Both the position numbers and the translations under genes were made by a program. The notes under the pieces were generated by a model. The model worked only from the letters and a program-made list of their open reading frames with translations, was not told the origin of the DNA and ran no database searches. A DNA stretch of 64,000 nucleotides, from NCBI RefSeq assembly GCF_029968095.1, contig NZ_JASCIR010000029.1, positions 1 to 64,000 of the forward strand, given 5' to 3'. Shown in pieces: positions 36,943-46,007 of this stretch. Source of the stretch: Streptomyces solicavernae (GTDB lineage: Bacteria; Actinomycetota; Actinomycetes; Streptomycetales; Streptomycetaceae). How positions within the stretch are numbered: position 1 is the first letter of the stretch; each line of letters begins with the position of its first letter.

Positions 36943-37368
36943 TCAGTGTTCTCCGCCTGCCGCTTTGATGGCGCCGGCGGCGGCCGGGTCCGGCGTTGAC
37001 GGCATCCGCGTTTCGAGGAGGCGCCTGGTGTGCATGCCGTTGACGGCGCCGACGAAGGGGGGTGGATGCTGTAGCCGAGCATGCGGCGGATGTCCTCGGA
37101 GACGCCCTGGCGGTGTCGCGGTCGGTGGAGAGGGTGTAGGTCTCCTGGGGGCGTAGCCACCGCCCGCAGTGCTGGGCGGTGACGGCGAGCTGGTCGGTGT
37201 CGGAGCGGTTGGCTCCGCCGCCGTGCCGGAGGGTGCCGAGGAAGAACACGCAGGATCCCGCGGGCATGGTCGCGGGCAGCCGCGGGTCGCTGTCGGTGGG
37301 GCGGCGTCCTTCGTTCCAGCGGTGACTGCCGGGCAGGACCACCGTGGCGCCGTTGTCGAAGGTAACTG
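36943..37368 (-). pseudogene. PhyH-type dioxygenase C-terminal remnant with two frameshifts
   Basis: The minus strand reads VTFDNGATVVLPGSHRWNEG, PAGSCVFFLGTLRHGGGANR and QETYTLSTDRD in one frame, VSEDIRRMLGYSIHPP in the next, and FVGAVNGMHTRRLLETRMPS to a stop in the third. Together this is the C-terminal half of a phytanoyl-CoA dioxygenase-like protein, with the distal metal histidine in LRHGGGANR. The N-terminal half with the HxD motif is replaced by a TetR fragment. Confidence 0.7.
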
Positions 37369-37560
37369 CTCAGCGCGCTGGCCTTGCCAAGGCGCTCGTG
37401 GAAGTCCTCCGCCAGGGCGATGAGCAGGCCTCTGCGGGTGCCGAAGTAGCGGTAGGGCAGGCCGACACTGACCCCGGCCCTGCGGGCCACGGCCGCCACC
37501 TCGAGCTGTCCGGCCGCCGCGAGTTCCTCGGCGGCAGCGCACAGCAACCCGTCGTCATTG
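37369..37560 (-). pseudogene. TetR N-terminal fragment fused to the PhyH remnant
   Basis: LCAAAEELAAAGQLEVAAVA followed by RRAGVSVGLPYRYFGTRRGL is a TetR helix-turn-helix. After about 65 residues (near SALSS) the DNA passes straight into the dioxygenase remnant in another frame. The ligand domain is missing, so this is not a working repressor. Its old operator-like palindrome remains just upstream. Confidence 0.65.
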
Positions 37561-37575
37561 TCCGCCTGGACGGTG

Positions 37576-37589
37576 AGTTGAACTCAACT
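37576..37589. promoter_or_regulatory. Palindrome upstream of the broken tetR
   Basis: AGTTGA-AC-TCAACT is a perfect inverted repeat of TetR-operator type directly before the fragmentary tetR. It was probably its autoregulatory site. Confidence 0.45.
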
Positions 37590-37654
37590 GACTATCGGGG
37601 CCATGGCACCTGGCAAGACAACCCGGGGATCGGCCGCCCGTGCTGACGGTGCGA

Positions 37655-38278
37655 GCCACGGGGCCGGGTCAGTTCACAAGGCCGCTCGCACCGCGATGCT
37701 GAGGGGGGTCACCGGGCGGGCGAGGAGATCGGTGAGGTTCGTCGAGTCGCCGTCGAGCCTGTCGGCGGCGACATCGCTCTCCAGGCGCGCGAGGAAACCG
37801 GCAGTGTTCTCGTCCATGCCGCCTTGGAGGAGGATCTGCCGGAACTCCTGCGGCGTGACGGGCTGGGGCTCGACCGCCGTGCCCGACACCTCGGAAATGG
37901 TGCGCGCCAGGTCGGCGTAGGTGAATGAGACGCCGCCCAACTCCAGCGTCACGTTGGCCTCGTAGTCGGTCAGCAGGGCCTGGGCGTCGGCCTCGGCGAA
38001 GTCCGCCCGCGTCGCGGCCGCGATGCGTCCGTCGCCGCCGGCGTGCAGGAGTACTCCACGAGCGATGTGGCGGGGTACCTCGGCGGTGTAGTTCTCGGTG
38101 TACCAGCCGTGCCGCAGAATCGTGTGGGCGATACCGGATTCGGCCAGCATCTCCTCCGTGGCCTTGTGCTCGGGCGCGAGAACCATCGGGTTGTCCGTCG
38201 CGCGCAGGACCGATGTGTAGTAGACGCGGCCGACACCGGCGGCCTTCGCCGCTTCGATGACGTTGCGGTGCTGGGGTA
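37655..38278. repeat. Direct repeat, intact copy of the 31947-32525 segment
   Basis: This 624-bp stretch is nearly identical, in the same orientation, to 31947-32525 and differs by a 45-bp deletion there plus scattered substitutions. It covers the last two thirds of the qorB-like gene and 19 bp beyond its stop. The two copies are about 5.7 kb apart. Confidence 0.9.
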
Positions 38279-38528
38279 CACGCCTCCCCACCTCGCTGCC
38301 GGAGATGAACAGCAGGCGGTCCACGCCGTCGAAGGCGGCTTCGAGTGCTTCCCGGTCGTCGTAGTCCGCGGTGCGGACGGTGACGCCGCGTGCGGCGAAC
38401 GGGGCAGCCTTGTCCGCGTCGCGTGCGACGGCGGTGATCGAGGCGGACTCGACGTTCTTGGCCAGCAGCTGGTCGGTGACCAGGGTGCCGAGCTGTCCGG
38501 TCGCAGCGGTGACAGCGTATGTCGTCAT
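37674..38528 (-). CDS. qorB: NAD(P)H:quinone oxidoreductase, QorB/NmrA-like atypical SDR
   Basis: 284 residues. The NADP-binding motif AATGQLGTLV at the N-terminus and the text SGSEVGRRVPQHRNVIEAAK, HGWYTENY and DGRIAAATRADFAEA closely follow E. coli QorB from memory, a quinone reductase of the extended/atypical SDR group. It would reduce quinones or other electrophiles with NADPH in the cytoplasm. It is the last gene of the MarR-isochorismatase-MFS-qorB set, about 100 nt after the MFS stop. A second, truncated copy lies at 31947-32525. Such genes are often induced by quinone or aldehyde stress through MarR/HxlR-type regulators. Confidence 0.85.
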   Translation of the reverse strand: MTTYAVTAATGQLGTLVTDQLLAKNVESASITAVARDADKAAPFAARGVTVRTADYDDREALEAAFDGVDRLLFISGSEVGRRVPQHRNVIEAAKAAGVGRVYYTSVLRATDNPMVLAPEHKATEEMLAESGIAHTILRHGWYTENYTAEVPRHIARGVLLHAGGDGRIAAATRADFAEADAQALLTDYEANVTLELGGVSFTYADLARTISEVSGTAVEPQPVTPQEFRQILLQGGMDENTAGFLARLESDVAADRLDGDSTNLTDLLARPVTPLSIAVRAAL

Positions 38529-38630
38529 GGTGCTGATCCTTCGAGGGGGTGTGGGGTTCCGGGTTCGAGGCCGGGGTGCTTGGTGGGCTGGTGCGGTGAT
38601 GTGCTCGCCGCACCGTGCGGGAGCTTTGCC

Positions 38631-40043
38631 TCAGCTCTGCATGGAGTCCGCGGGTTTGTTGGCCGTGGGCGAGGTCCTGGGGATGCGGGGGTCGGCGAGG
38701 CTGATCAGGAGGAGTGCCGCGCCCAGGGCGGCGAAGACGATCGCGAACAGGATGATGCCGCCGTTGGTCGCGCCGCCGGCGAAGGTGGCGCCGATGAGGC
38801 CGGTGGCGATGAACCCTCCGATGTAGGAGGCGGTCCGGTAGAACCCGCTGTTCACGCCGATCTGGTCGGGTGCGCTCTTCAGGTAGAGCATGGCCTGATT
38901 GCCGACGTTTCCCAGTCCCATCGCGACGCCCAGGAAGGTCATCGCGATCACGGGCCAGACGAGCCAGTCCTGGGCGCCGGACAGCCACAGGCATCCCCCG
39001 CCGGCCACGACGAAGACAGCCGTGCCCACGAGCATCAGCCGGATCGAGTGGCTCTTGCCGAGCATCAGGGCGACCACGGCGCTCATGACCGACATCGGCA
39101 GCATCAGCAGGCCGATCCTGCCCGGATCGACGCCGCGGGCCTCCTCCAGCCACTGCCCCACGCCGTACAGCGCGCCGTACATGACGGTGAAGGTCATGAT
39201 CAGACGCACGTAGGTGCGCCGCAGGGCTCCGTTGCTCGCGAGCATCCGCACATCCACGAGGGGGGAACGCTGCCGCCGCTCCCAGTACGTCAGCGCGAGA
39301 GCGACTCCCGCGAAGACGGCGAGCAGCCACCAGCGGGGATCGGCCAGGTCGCTGAGAAAGCCGAGCAGGGCGGTCATCAGGACGGCGAACAGCAGGATTC
39401 CGACCGGATCCATGTGCTGGGTGAACGAGGCGCTGTGGTCCCGGCGGTCGAGAGCGCCCCGAGGTACGAACACCAGGGTGGCGATGAGGCTCACCACGGC
39501 CAGCGGCACGTTGATGACGAACACCGACCGCCAGCCGAAGCCGGAGACCAGGGCTCCGCCGAGCGGCAGCCCGATGGCCGCTGTCACCTGGCCGGCGGCC
39601 GCGACCAGGCTGAGGATCCGGCTGGGGAGGGGAACCCCCGCAGCCTCGGCCTTGAGGTTGATCATCATCATCGCCGTCGGATAGGCCGCGGAGGTTCCCA
39701 GACCGATGATCAGGCGGGAGACCACCAGCCAGGAGATGTTCGGCGCCACCCAGCCGACCGCACCGCCGATCCCGACCAGCACGATGCCGGCCATGAACAC
39801 CGACCGTGCCCCGTAGCGGGTGGCCAGCCTCCCCATCAGCGGCTGGCAGATCGCGCTGACCAGGTACAGCGCGGACACGAGCAGGGCTGTCTGGACCGCG
39901 GTCACGCCGAGGTCGTCCGCGATGCTCACCAGCGCGGTGGCGATGATGGACGAGTTGATCGGGTTGAGGGTGACTCCGAACAGGAGGGTCCAGGTGAACC
40001 CGCGGCTGAAGACGCGGCTTTCCGGGGTGGTGGTGCGCGGCAT
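38631..40043 (-). CDS. DHA2-type MFS transporter
   Basis: 470 residues with about fourteen hydrophobic segments. The loop motif GRLATRYGARSV and the AGQVTAAIGLPLGGALV stretch identify a proton-coupled major facilitator exporter of the multidrug group. It starts 3 nt after the isochorismatase-like stop, so it is co-transcribed and probably coupled. With a MarR regulator at the head of the operon and a quinone reductase behind, export of a phenolic or quinone-like compound is plausible but not shown. Confidence 0.9.
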   Translation of the reverse strand: MPRTTTPESRVFSRGFTWTLLFGVTLNPINSSIIATALVSIADDLGVTAVQTALLVSALYLVSAICQPLMGRLATRYGARSVFMAGIVLVGIGGAVGWVAPNISWLVVSRLIIGLGTSAAYPTAMMMINLKAEAAGVPLPSRILSLVAAAGQVTAAIGLPLGGALVSGFGWRSVFVINVPLAVVSLIATLVFVPRGALDRRDHSASFTQHMDPVGILLFAVLMTALLGFLSDLADPRWWLLAVFAGVALALTYWERRQRSPLVDVRMLASNGALRRTYVRLIMTFTVMYGALYGVGQWLEEARGVDPGRIGLLMLPMSVMSAVVALMLGKSHSIRLMLVGTAVFVVAGGGCLWLSGAQDWLVWPVIAMTFLGVAMGLGNVGNQAMLYLKSAPDQIGVNSGFYRTASYIGGFIATGLIGATFAGGATNGGIILFAIVFAALGAALLLISLADPRIPRTSPTANKPADSMQS

Positions 40044-40046
40044 GGC

Positions 40047-40610
40047 TCAGTCCCGCGTCCGGCGCAGGGCCGCGAGGACGTCCGCGGTGGTGCCGGTCTC
40101 GGCGATGGCCGGCAGCGCGAGCGTGAGGCTGAGCCGGCCGCGTTCGACGCTCAGGTCCGTGACCGCGTCCGTGGGGACGGTGACGGAGTACCCCGCGTCG
40201 TAGGCCGCCCTGGCCGTGGACTCCACACCCATCCCGGTCGCGATGCCGGTGACCACGACGTTCGTCACGGCCCGGTCGGCCAGCAGCCCGGTGACCTCTG
40301 CGGAGGTGAAGGCGCTCAGGGCCTTCTTCGCCACCTGCAGGTCCTTCTCGGCGACCGGCAGCCGCTCGTCCAGGACGGCGAAGTCGGCCGGGGGCTCGCC
40401 GCCGGGCAGCGGCACCTCGGTGCGCCCTGCGGGACGCCCGAGGGCGGTCACCCAGATGACCGGCAGCCCGGCCGCGTGGAAGGCGTCGGCCAGCTCCGCG
40501 GTCCGCTCGACGATCCGCCGGGCGTCCTCGGCCCCGGCCAGCGCGAGGATGCCGTTCTGGAGGTCGATCGCGATCAGCGCACTGACGGGGTCGATCCTGG
40601 TGATGCTCAT
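40047..40610 (-). CDS. Isochorismatase-fold protein lacking the nucleophilic cysteine
   Basis: 187 residues of the isochorismatase-like hydrolase fold. The aspartate (LIAIDLQNG) and lysine (VAKKALSAF) of the usual Asp-Lys-Cys triad are present, but the position of the cysteine reads GIATGMGVESTARAA, with glycine in place of cysteine. Similar cysteine-less members are known in this superfamily. A cysteine-type amidase activity is therefore unlikely; a true isochorismatase-like or other hydrolysis remains possible. Its start overlaps the marR stop (ATGA), and the MFS gene follows after 3 nt. Confidence 0.82.
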   Translation of the reverse strand: MSITRIDPVSALIAIDLQNGILALAGAEDARRIVERTAELADAFHAAGLPVIWVTALGRPAGRTEVPLPGGEPPADFAVLDERLPVAEKDLQVAKKALSAFTSAEVTGLLADRAVTNVVVTGIATGMGVESTARAAYDAGYSVTVPTDAVTDLSVERGRLSLTLALPAIAETGTTADVLAALRRTRD

Positions 40611-41083
40611 GATGGTCCCTTCGATGACGGGGTGGTCGGGGTCGTATCGGGGCCGAGGAGACGCCGCAGCAGGACGACCGCGTCGGCCAGCTGCCGCTGC
40701 TCGGCCGGGGTGAGCTCGGCGACGAGCCGGCCGCGCAGCCAGTCCGCCTTGTGGGCGCGCACCGCCTCGATGGCGGCGGTCCCCTCGTCCGTCAGGTCCA
40801 GCCTGCGGCGACGGCCGTCGCGCGGATCAGGCGACACGGCGACCAGACCCGCGTCGACCAGAGTGGAGACCGTGCTGCTCATCGACTGGGGGCTCACGTA
40901 CTCCGCCCGGGCCAGCTCGGCACTGGTCGCACCTGGTGCCTGATGCAGCCGGGCCAGCACGGTCTGCTGCGACAGGGTGAGATCGCCGACGGCCTGCGAC
41001 TCACCACTCAGGCGGCGGGTGTATGCCCATATCAGGGCACGTATGTCCTCGGACAGCTCGGCAGGATCCACGGCATTCGACAT
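40607..41083 (-). CDS. MarR-family transcriptional regulator
   Basis: 158 residues from the ATG at 41083. The winged helix is clear: LTLSQQTVLARLHQAPGATS, SAELARAEYVSPQSMSSTVS and DPRDGRRRRLDLTDEG. The shorter start is preferred because a good promoter (TTGTCA, 17 bp, TATATT) ends just before it, predicting a leaderless message; a longer frame from 41125 would put that promoter inside the gene. It is the first gene of the isochorismatase-like, MFS and qorB-like operon and probably represses it. Confidence 0.88.
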   Translation of the reverse strand: MSNAVDPAELSEDIRALIWAYTRRLSGESQAVGDLTLSQQTVLARLHQAPGATSAELARAEYVSPQSMSSTVSTLVDAGLVAVSPDPRDGRRRRLDLTDEGTAAIEAVRAHKADWLRGRLVAELTPAEQRQLADAVVLLRRLLGPDTTPTTPSSKGPS

Positions 41084-41089
41084 ACTTGC

Positions 41090-41123
41090 AATATACATAT
41101 CATCAGGGAAACTGACAAGTTTC
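41090..41123 (-). promoter_or_regulatory. marR operon promoter with overlapping palindrome
   Basis: On the minus strand a TTGTCA -35 (41113-41118) and a TATATT -10 (41090-41095) are separated by exactly 17 bp. The -35 lies inside GAAACT-GACA-AGTTTC (41108-41123), a perfect inverted repeat suited to MarR binding. The ATG follows the -10 by 6 nt. Confidence 0.6.
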
Positions 41124-41211
41124 ATGGAGCATTCCCGCGCATCGGGAGGGACCGACGAGCAGCGAAGGGTGGTCTCCCACCTGACCGGGAAAAGACCTCG
41201 ACGGTTTAGCG

Positions 41212-41832
41212 GTGCCGACGGGGCGCTGCCTGTCGGCCAATCTCGTCTACAAGCGAGTGTCGACCGACCAGCAGTCGACCGACCGTCAGGACCTTGTCCT
41301 GGACGAGGCCGGGATCGAGGACCCGGTTGTCTTCGAGGAGGATGCCGGAACGTCCAGCCGCCTTCACCCGCTTCAGCGGCCGAAGTTCGGCGAACTGCTG
41401 GCGTACGCGCGGCCGGGCGACACCGTGCACATCTCCGAGATGCTCCGCCTGGTGCGCGGCACCGGACACATCCTTGACGTGCTCGACGTCCTGCACCGAG
41501 ACCATCTCGCCCTGCGCATCCACGACGGCGCGTTCTCCGGCATGGACCTCACCGCACGCCACCCGCGCACCGGAGAACTGCTGTTCACCGTGAAGTTCAT
41601 GGTGCAGACCCTCGCCCGTGTCCTCCGGCTCCCACTCCTGCCGCACCCCAAGCTCCTTCCGGTCCTCATGACCGGACCAACGTCGCCGAGCACGGCCCCC
41701 GATGACCCCAGAAGATCGAAAACGCTGACAACCGCACCCCAGATCCGCTGCAGAGAGCTACTTACACTTCGCGGCAGCTCCGGGAGAACAGGGCCGTCGC
41801 GGCAGCGGCCACCCGGGCACTGGACGGGCTGA
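41212..41832 (+). pseudogene. Truncated serine recombinase/resolvase
   Basis: The frame from a GTG reads LVYKRVSTDQQSTDRQDLVL with the catalytic serine in RVSTDQQ, then GTSSRLHPLQRPKFGELLAY and LARHPRTGELLF-type text to about 41620. After that the sequence becomes unrelated proline/threonine-rich text, so the E-helix and the DNA-binding helix-turn-helix are missing. There is no clear ribosome site. It marks a probable recombination boundary at the edge of the oxalate region. Confidence 0.6.
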
Positions 41833-41949
41833 GCAGCAGCATCGGTAGCGGAGGAGGGCCCGCAAGAGGGAGGCAGCACCCCTGGGGCCCAACCCTGTGA
41901 ACGGTCCGGTCGACCCGGTCAAGAAGACGGAGACGCCTGACCGGAGGCG

Positions 41950-42672
41950 TCAGACTGAGGCCTCGTGCTGCTCGGCGTACATCGTGCGCGTCGTCTCCGT
42001 ATGACGGCGCATCAGCTCGCAGGCGTGCTGGGCATTGTGAGCGGCGACGGCCCTGATGAGGGAGGCGTGCTCGTCCCAGGCCTTGCGCCCGCGTACGAGG
42101 GCGATCGGCGCGTAGTACCAGCGCATGCGCCGGTCGACCATGGCGATGTGCTCAATGAGTACGGAGTTGCCCGCGATCTGCATCAGCTCGGCGTGCAGGT
42201 TTGCGTTGGCTGCGACGAGGCCCTCGGAATCATCGGCGGCGAGAGCCCTCTCGCCGGCCTCCTGCAGCTCCCACAGGCGCTCGATGTCCTTCGGTGTGGC
42301 TCGCTCCGCCGCCAGTAGAGCGGACTCCGACTCCAACAGGGCGCGCACTGCCATCAGGTGGTCGGCTTCCTCCTTCGTGGGCACGTGGACGAACGCTCCC
42401 TGCGCCGGCCTCAGGTCCACCCACCCCTCGGTGCAGAGGCGTTGCAGTGCTTCCCTTACGGGTTGCCGGCTCACCCCGAGCTGGGCGGCGAGTTCGGCCT
42501 CCACGATGTGCTCGCCGGGCTGCAGCACCCGCTTGATGATCATGTCGGCAATGGCGTCGTAGACGGCCTGCCTCAGAGGCACTGGCCGCTCCACCGCGCG
42601 CACTTCGCGGCGTACGGCTGTCCCTGCGGGCGCCTTGCGCCCGGCCGCCACTGAGCGGCCTCCATTCGTCAT
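41950..42672 (-). CDS. GntR-family regulator (FCD subfamily), proposed regulator of the oxalate regulon
   Basis: 240 residues from the ATG with GGGGAG 6 nt upstream. The winged helix reads VYDAIADMIIKRVLQPGEHI and EAELAAQLGVSRQPVREALQ. The C-terminal part is the helical FCD ligand domain with conserved metal/ligand histidines (ANLHAELMQIAGN, HASLIRAVAAHN). It is divergent from the panE-like gene, and the intergenic DNA holds two GTATAC-core motifs that recur upstream of sucC, frc2, the PAS-ferredoxin and lysR genes. It is therefore the best candidate to bind them; oxalate, oxalyl-CoA or glyoxylate could be the effector. The regulon assignment is inferred. Confidence 0.9.
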   Translation of the reverse strand: MTNGGRSVAAGRKAPAGTAVRREVRAVERPVPLRQAVYDAIADMIIKRVLQPGEHIVEAELAAQLGVSRQPVREALQRLCTEGWVDLRPAQGAFVHVPTKEEADHLMAVRALLESESALLAAERATPKDIERLWELQEAGERALAADDSEGLVAANANLHAELMQIAGNSVLIEHIAMVDRRMRWYYAPIALVRGRKAWDEHASLIRAVAAHNAQHACELMRRHTETTRTMYAEQHEASV

Positions 42673-42732
42673 GCCCAACTCCCCGGTTTGGTCGATTCGG
42701 CCCGGACGCGAAGACCGGGGCCCGATTGGTTT

Positions 42733-42744
42733 GAGTATACGGTC
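42733..42744. promoter_or_regulatory. GntR-type operator upstream of gntR
   Basis: GAGTATACGGTC has the GTATAC core of the repeated motif and lies 61-72 bp before the gntR start, suggesting autoregulation. Confidence 0.5.
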
Positions 42745-42829
42745 GACGAAAGACAGAAGTTGAGATACGGCCGGATGTGCCGAGGTTGGCATCGTGCCCT
42801 GCGGCAGGGCTGGACACGCAAAAACGAAG

Positions 42830-42843
42830 TGTATACAGTATCC
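42830..42843. promoter_or_regulatory. GntR-type operator upstream of the panE-like gene
   Basis: TGTATACAGTATCC is the reverse of GGATACTGTATACA, the best form of the motif. It lies 25-38 bp before the panE-like start, where it would overlap the promoter. Confidence 0.65.
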
Positions 42844-42867
42844 AAATACCTACAGGGAGGAGCCACA

Positions 42868-43893
42868 GTGAAGATCGCAGTCGTCGGCGCCGGAGCGATC
42901 GGCGCCTACTGGGGCGCCGCATTGCACCGGGGTGGAGCCGAAGTGCACCTCATCGCGCGAGGAGAGCACCTGCGTGTGATGCGAGAGAGCGGAGTGCGCG
43001 TGATCAGTCCGCGCGGCGACTTCGTGGCACGCCCGAACGCAACGCACGACCCGGCCGAGGTCGGGCCTGTCGATTACGTCTTTCTCGGGTTGAAAGCGCA
43101 CAGTTACCCTTCCTGCGCCCCCCTCGTGGAACCCCTGCTCGGTGAGCACACGGCCGTGGTCGCGGCACAGAACGGAATCCCGTGGTGGTACTTCCACGAC
43201 CTTCCCGGGCCGTACCGGGGCCACCGCATCGAGACGGTCGACCCTGGCGGTGCCACCAGCGCCGTGCTGCCACCAGAGCGGGCCATCGGCTGCGTGGTCT
43301 ACCCGGCCACGGTCATCGAGGCGCCCGGCGTCATCCGGCATCTGGAGGGCACACGCTTCTCTATCGGCGAGCCATCGGGCGAGATCTCCGGGCGCTGCAC
43401 AGCGCTGAGCGAGGCGATGATCGCTGGAGGACTGAAGAGCCCGGTCGAGGCTGACCTGCGCGACGACATCTGGATCAAGCTGATGGGAAACGTTGCCTTC
43501 AATCCGCTCAGCGCGCTGACGAGGGCGACGATGGTCGAGATCTGCCAGAACCCGCACACCAAACAACTCGTGGTGCAGATGATGGAGGAGACCCTCGACA
43601 TCGCCGCCAGGGTCGGCAGCGCCCCGGACATCTCCATCGAGAAGCGGCTGCGCGGCGCGGAGAACGTCGGACACCACAAAACCTCGATGCTGCAGGATCT
43701 TGAGGCCGGCAAGCAGTTGGAGCTCGACGCCATCGTGACGGCCGTGGTGGAAATGGCGGACATCACGGGCGCTGATGCCCCGACGCTGCGTGCCGTGCAC
43801 GCGGCTACAGACCTCCTCGCGCGGACCTGCGCGCCAGCGGTCACGCGGGACAAGGGAGTTGCCGGCAAGGAGGCGCAGACCGTATCCGCTTAG
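42868..43893 (+). CDS. Ketopantoate reductase-family enzyme, possible oxalyl-CoA reductase
   Basis: 341 residues. The NADP-binding motif KIAVVGAGAIGAYWG starts the protein, and the conserved catalytic region DIWIKLMGNVAFNPLSALT and the HHKTSMLQDLEAGK stretch identify the 2-dehydropantoate 2-reductase family. It has no pantothenate genes beside it; instead it lies in an oxalate cluster behind a GntR motif. In Methylobacterium extorquens a PanE2 paralogue has been reported to reduce oxalyl-CoA to glyoxylate, so the same activity is proposed here. GTG start with GGGAGGAG 5 nt upstream. The alternative is reduction of another short 2-oxo acid. Confidence 0.88.
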   Translation: MKIAVVGAGAIGAYWGAALHRGGAEVHLIARGEHLRVMRESGVRVISPRGDFVARPNATHDPAEVGPVDYVFLGLKAHSYPSCAPLVEPLLGEHTAVVAAQNGIPWWYFHDLPGPYRGHRIETVDPGGATSAVLPPERAIGCVVYPATVIEAPGVIRHLEGTRFSIGEPSGEISGRCTALSEAMIAGGLKSPVEADLRDDIWIKLMGNVAFNPLSALTRATMVEICQNPHTKQLVVQMMEETLDIAARVGSAPDISIEKRLRGAENVGHHKTSMLQDLEAGKQLELDAIVTAVVEMADITGADAPTLRAVHAATDLLARTCAPAVTRDKGVAGKEAQTVSA

Positions 43894-43926
43894 CAGCCCA
43901 CCGGCAGGTGTTCTGCTGATCGCTGC

Positions 43927-44103
43927 TCAGACGTGCAGCAGGTCGTGACCTGGTGTCTCGTCGTCCACCTCCATGCTGGCCAGTGGTAGCCGACCACCTT
44001 CGCCCTCACGGCCCCAGCGGGCACTCTTCGCGATCACCTTGGCTGCACGGCAGCACCGTCCGCGGAAACCTCCGAAACCAAGGACCGGTTCGGTCATGAG
44101 CAT
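43927..44103 (-). CDS. Possible small protein with strong ribosome site
   Basis: 58 residues (MLMTEPVLGFGGFRGRCCRA to DDETPGHDLLHV) on the strand opposite pyk. AGGAGG lies 8 nt before the ATG, which is unusually good for a chance frame. The N-terminal half is basic with a CC pair and the C-terminal half acidic. It is convergent with the panE-like gene and divergent from pyk. No family was recognised, and it may be spurious. Confidence 0.3.
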   Translation of the reverse strand: MLMTEPVLGFGGFRGRCCRAAKVIAKSARWGREGEGGRLPLASMEVDDETPGHDLLHV

Positions 44104-44127
44104 CTTCCGAACCTCCTCTCCTGAACC

Positions 44128-44171
44128 GCCTGCCGGGCCCCGAGAGTGGGACGCTCCCGGGCCCGGCAGGC
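44128..44171. promoter_or_regulatory. 13-bp perfect hairpin in the pyk leader
   Basis: GCCTGCCGGGCCC and GGGCCCGGCAGGC pair perfectly around an 18-nt loop, and the structure ends 21 nt before the pyruvate kinase start. No T-run follows, so it may act as a leader structure, attenuator or boundary between the divergent small frame and pyk. Confidence 0.55.
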
Positions 44172-44192
44172 ACCCACAACCCAGGGAGCACG

Positions 44193-45632
<1,440 letters not shown>

Positions 45633-45777
45633 CAGCGGAGCAGTTGCTGACCCCCGGCATCTGCAGTGGCCTGTCAACGGCCGTCTGTGGCCCGGATCAG
45701 GGTCCGGGCAGCGGCAGGACCTCCACGTCGCCTCCTGCCTCCCCGACACAAGTCCCTCTGGACACCGAAACTAAGAC

Positions 45778-45789
45778 TGCATACAGTAT
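45778..45789. promoter_or_regulatory. GntR-type operator
   Basis: TGCATACAGTAT, with the flank TACGG, matches the reverse form of the repeated motif. It lies downstream of pyk and upstream of the frc2 region. Confidence 0.6.
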
Positions 45790-45947
45790 ACGGAGATTTC
45801 GCCGTGAGGGTGTCACGGAAACAGGCGGACTGGCGGACAGGCGGACAGGTCAGGCGACCCCCACGACATCCGGCCGGAGCCGATACGCCGCGGAATGGGG
45901 CCCCGCCTCCAGGGGCTGAACGCGGGCCCATGGTTGGCCTAGAACAC

Positions 45948-45963
45948 ATACCGTATGCAATCC
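45948..45963. promoter_or_regulatory. GntR-type operator upstream of a lost gene start and frc2
   Basis: ATACCGTATGCAATCC follows the motif with one change in the core. It lies about 40 bp before an orphan ribosome site and ATG, and 508 bp before the present frc2 start, with an IS110 remnant between. Confidence 0.55.
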
Positions 45964-45981
45964 CGCATCAGCAGGGATTGC
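45957..45981. promoter_or_regulatory. 8-bp hairpin overlapping the operator
   Basis: GCAATCCC and GGGATTGC pair around a 9-nt loop and overlap the GntR motif. It may be an extended operator or a leader hairpin. Confidence 0.4.
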
Positions 45982-46007
45982 GGCACTCAGGAGTCTCCAT
46001 GACGAAG

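Larger units (their letters stand above)
45633..46007. other. Intergenic region with two GntR motifs
   Basis: There is no gene here. The region holds GntR-type motifs at 45778-45789 and 45948-45963, a hairpin at 45957-45981, and at about 45990-46002 a CAGGAGTCTCC-ATG that looks like the ribosome site and start of a gene whose body has been lost. Confidence 0.6.

Noticed and set aside
38043..40943. Plus-strand frame of 966 codons
   Set aside because: It covers the antisense strand of qorB, the MFS and isochorismatase genes, with histidine/glycine-rich text and no motifs.
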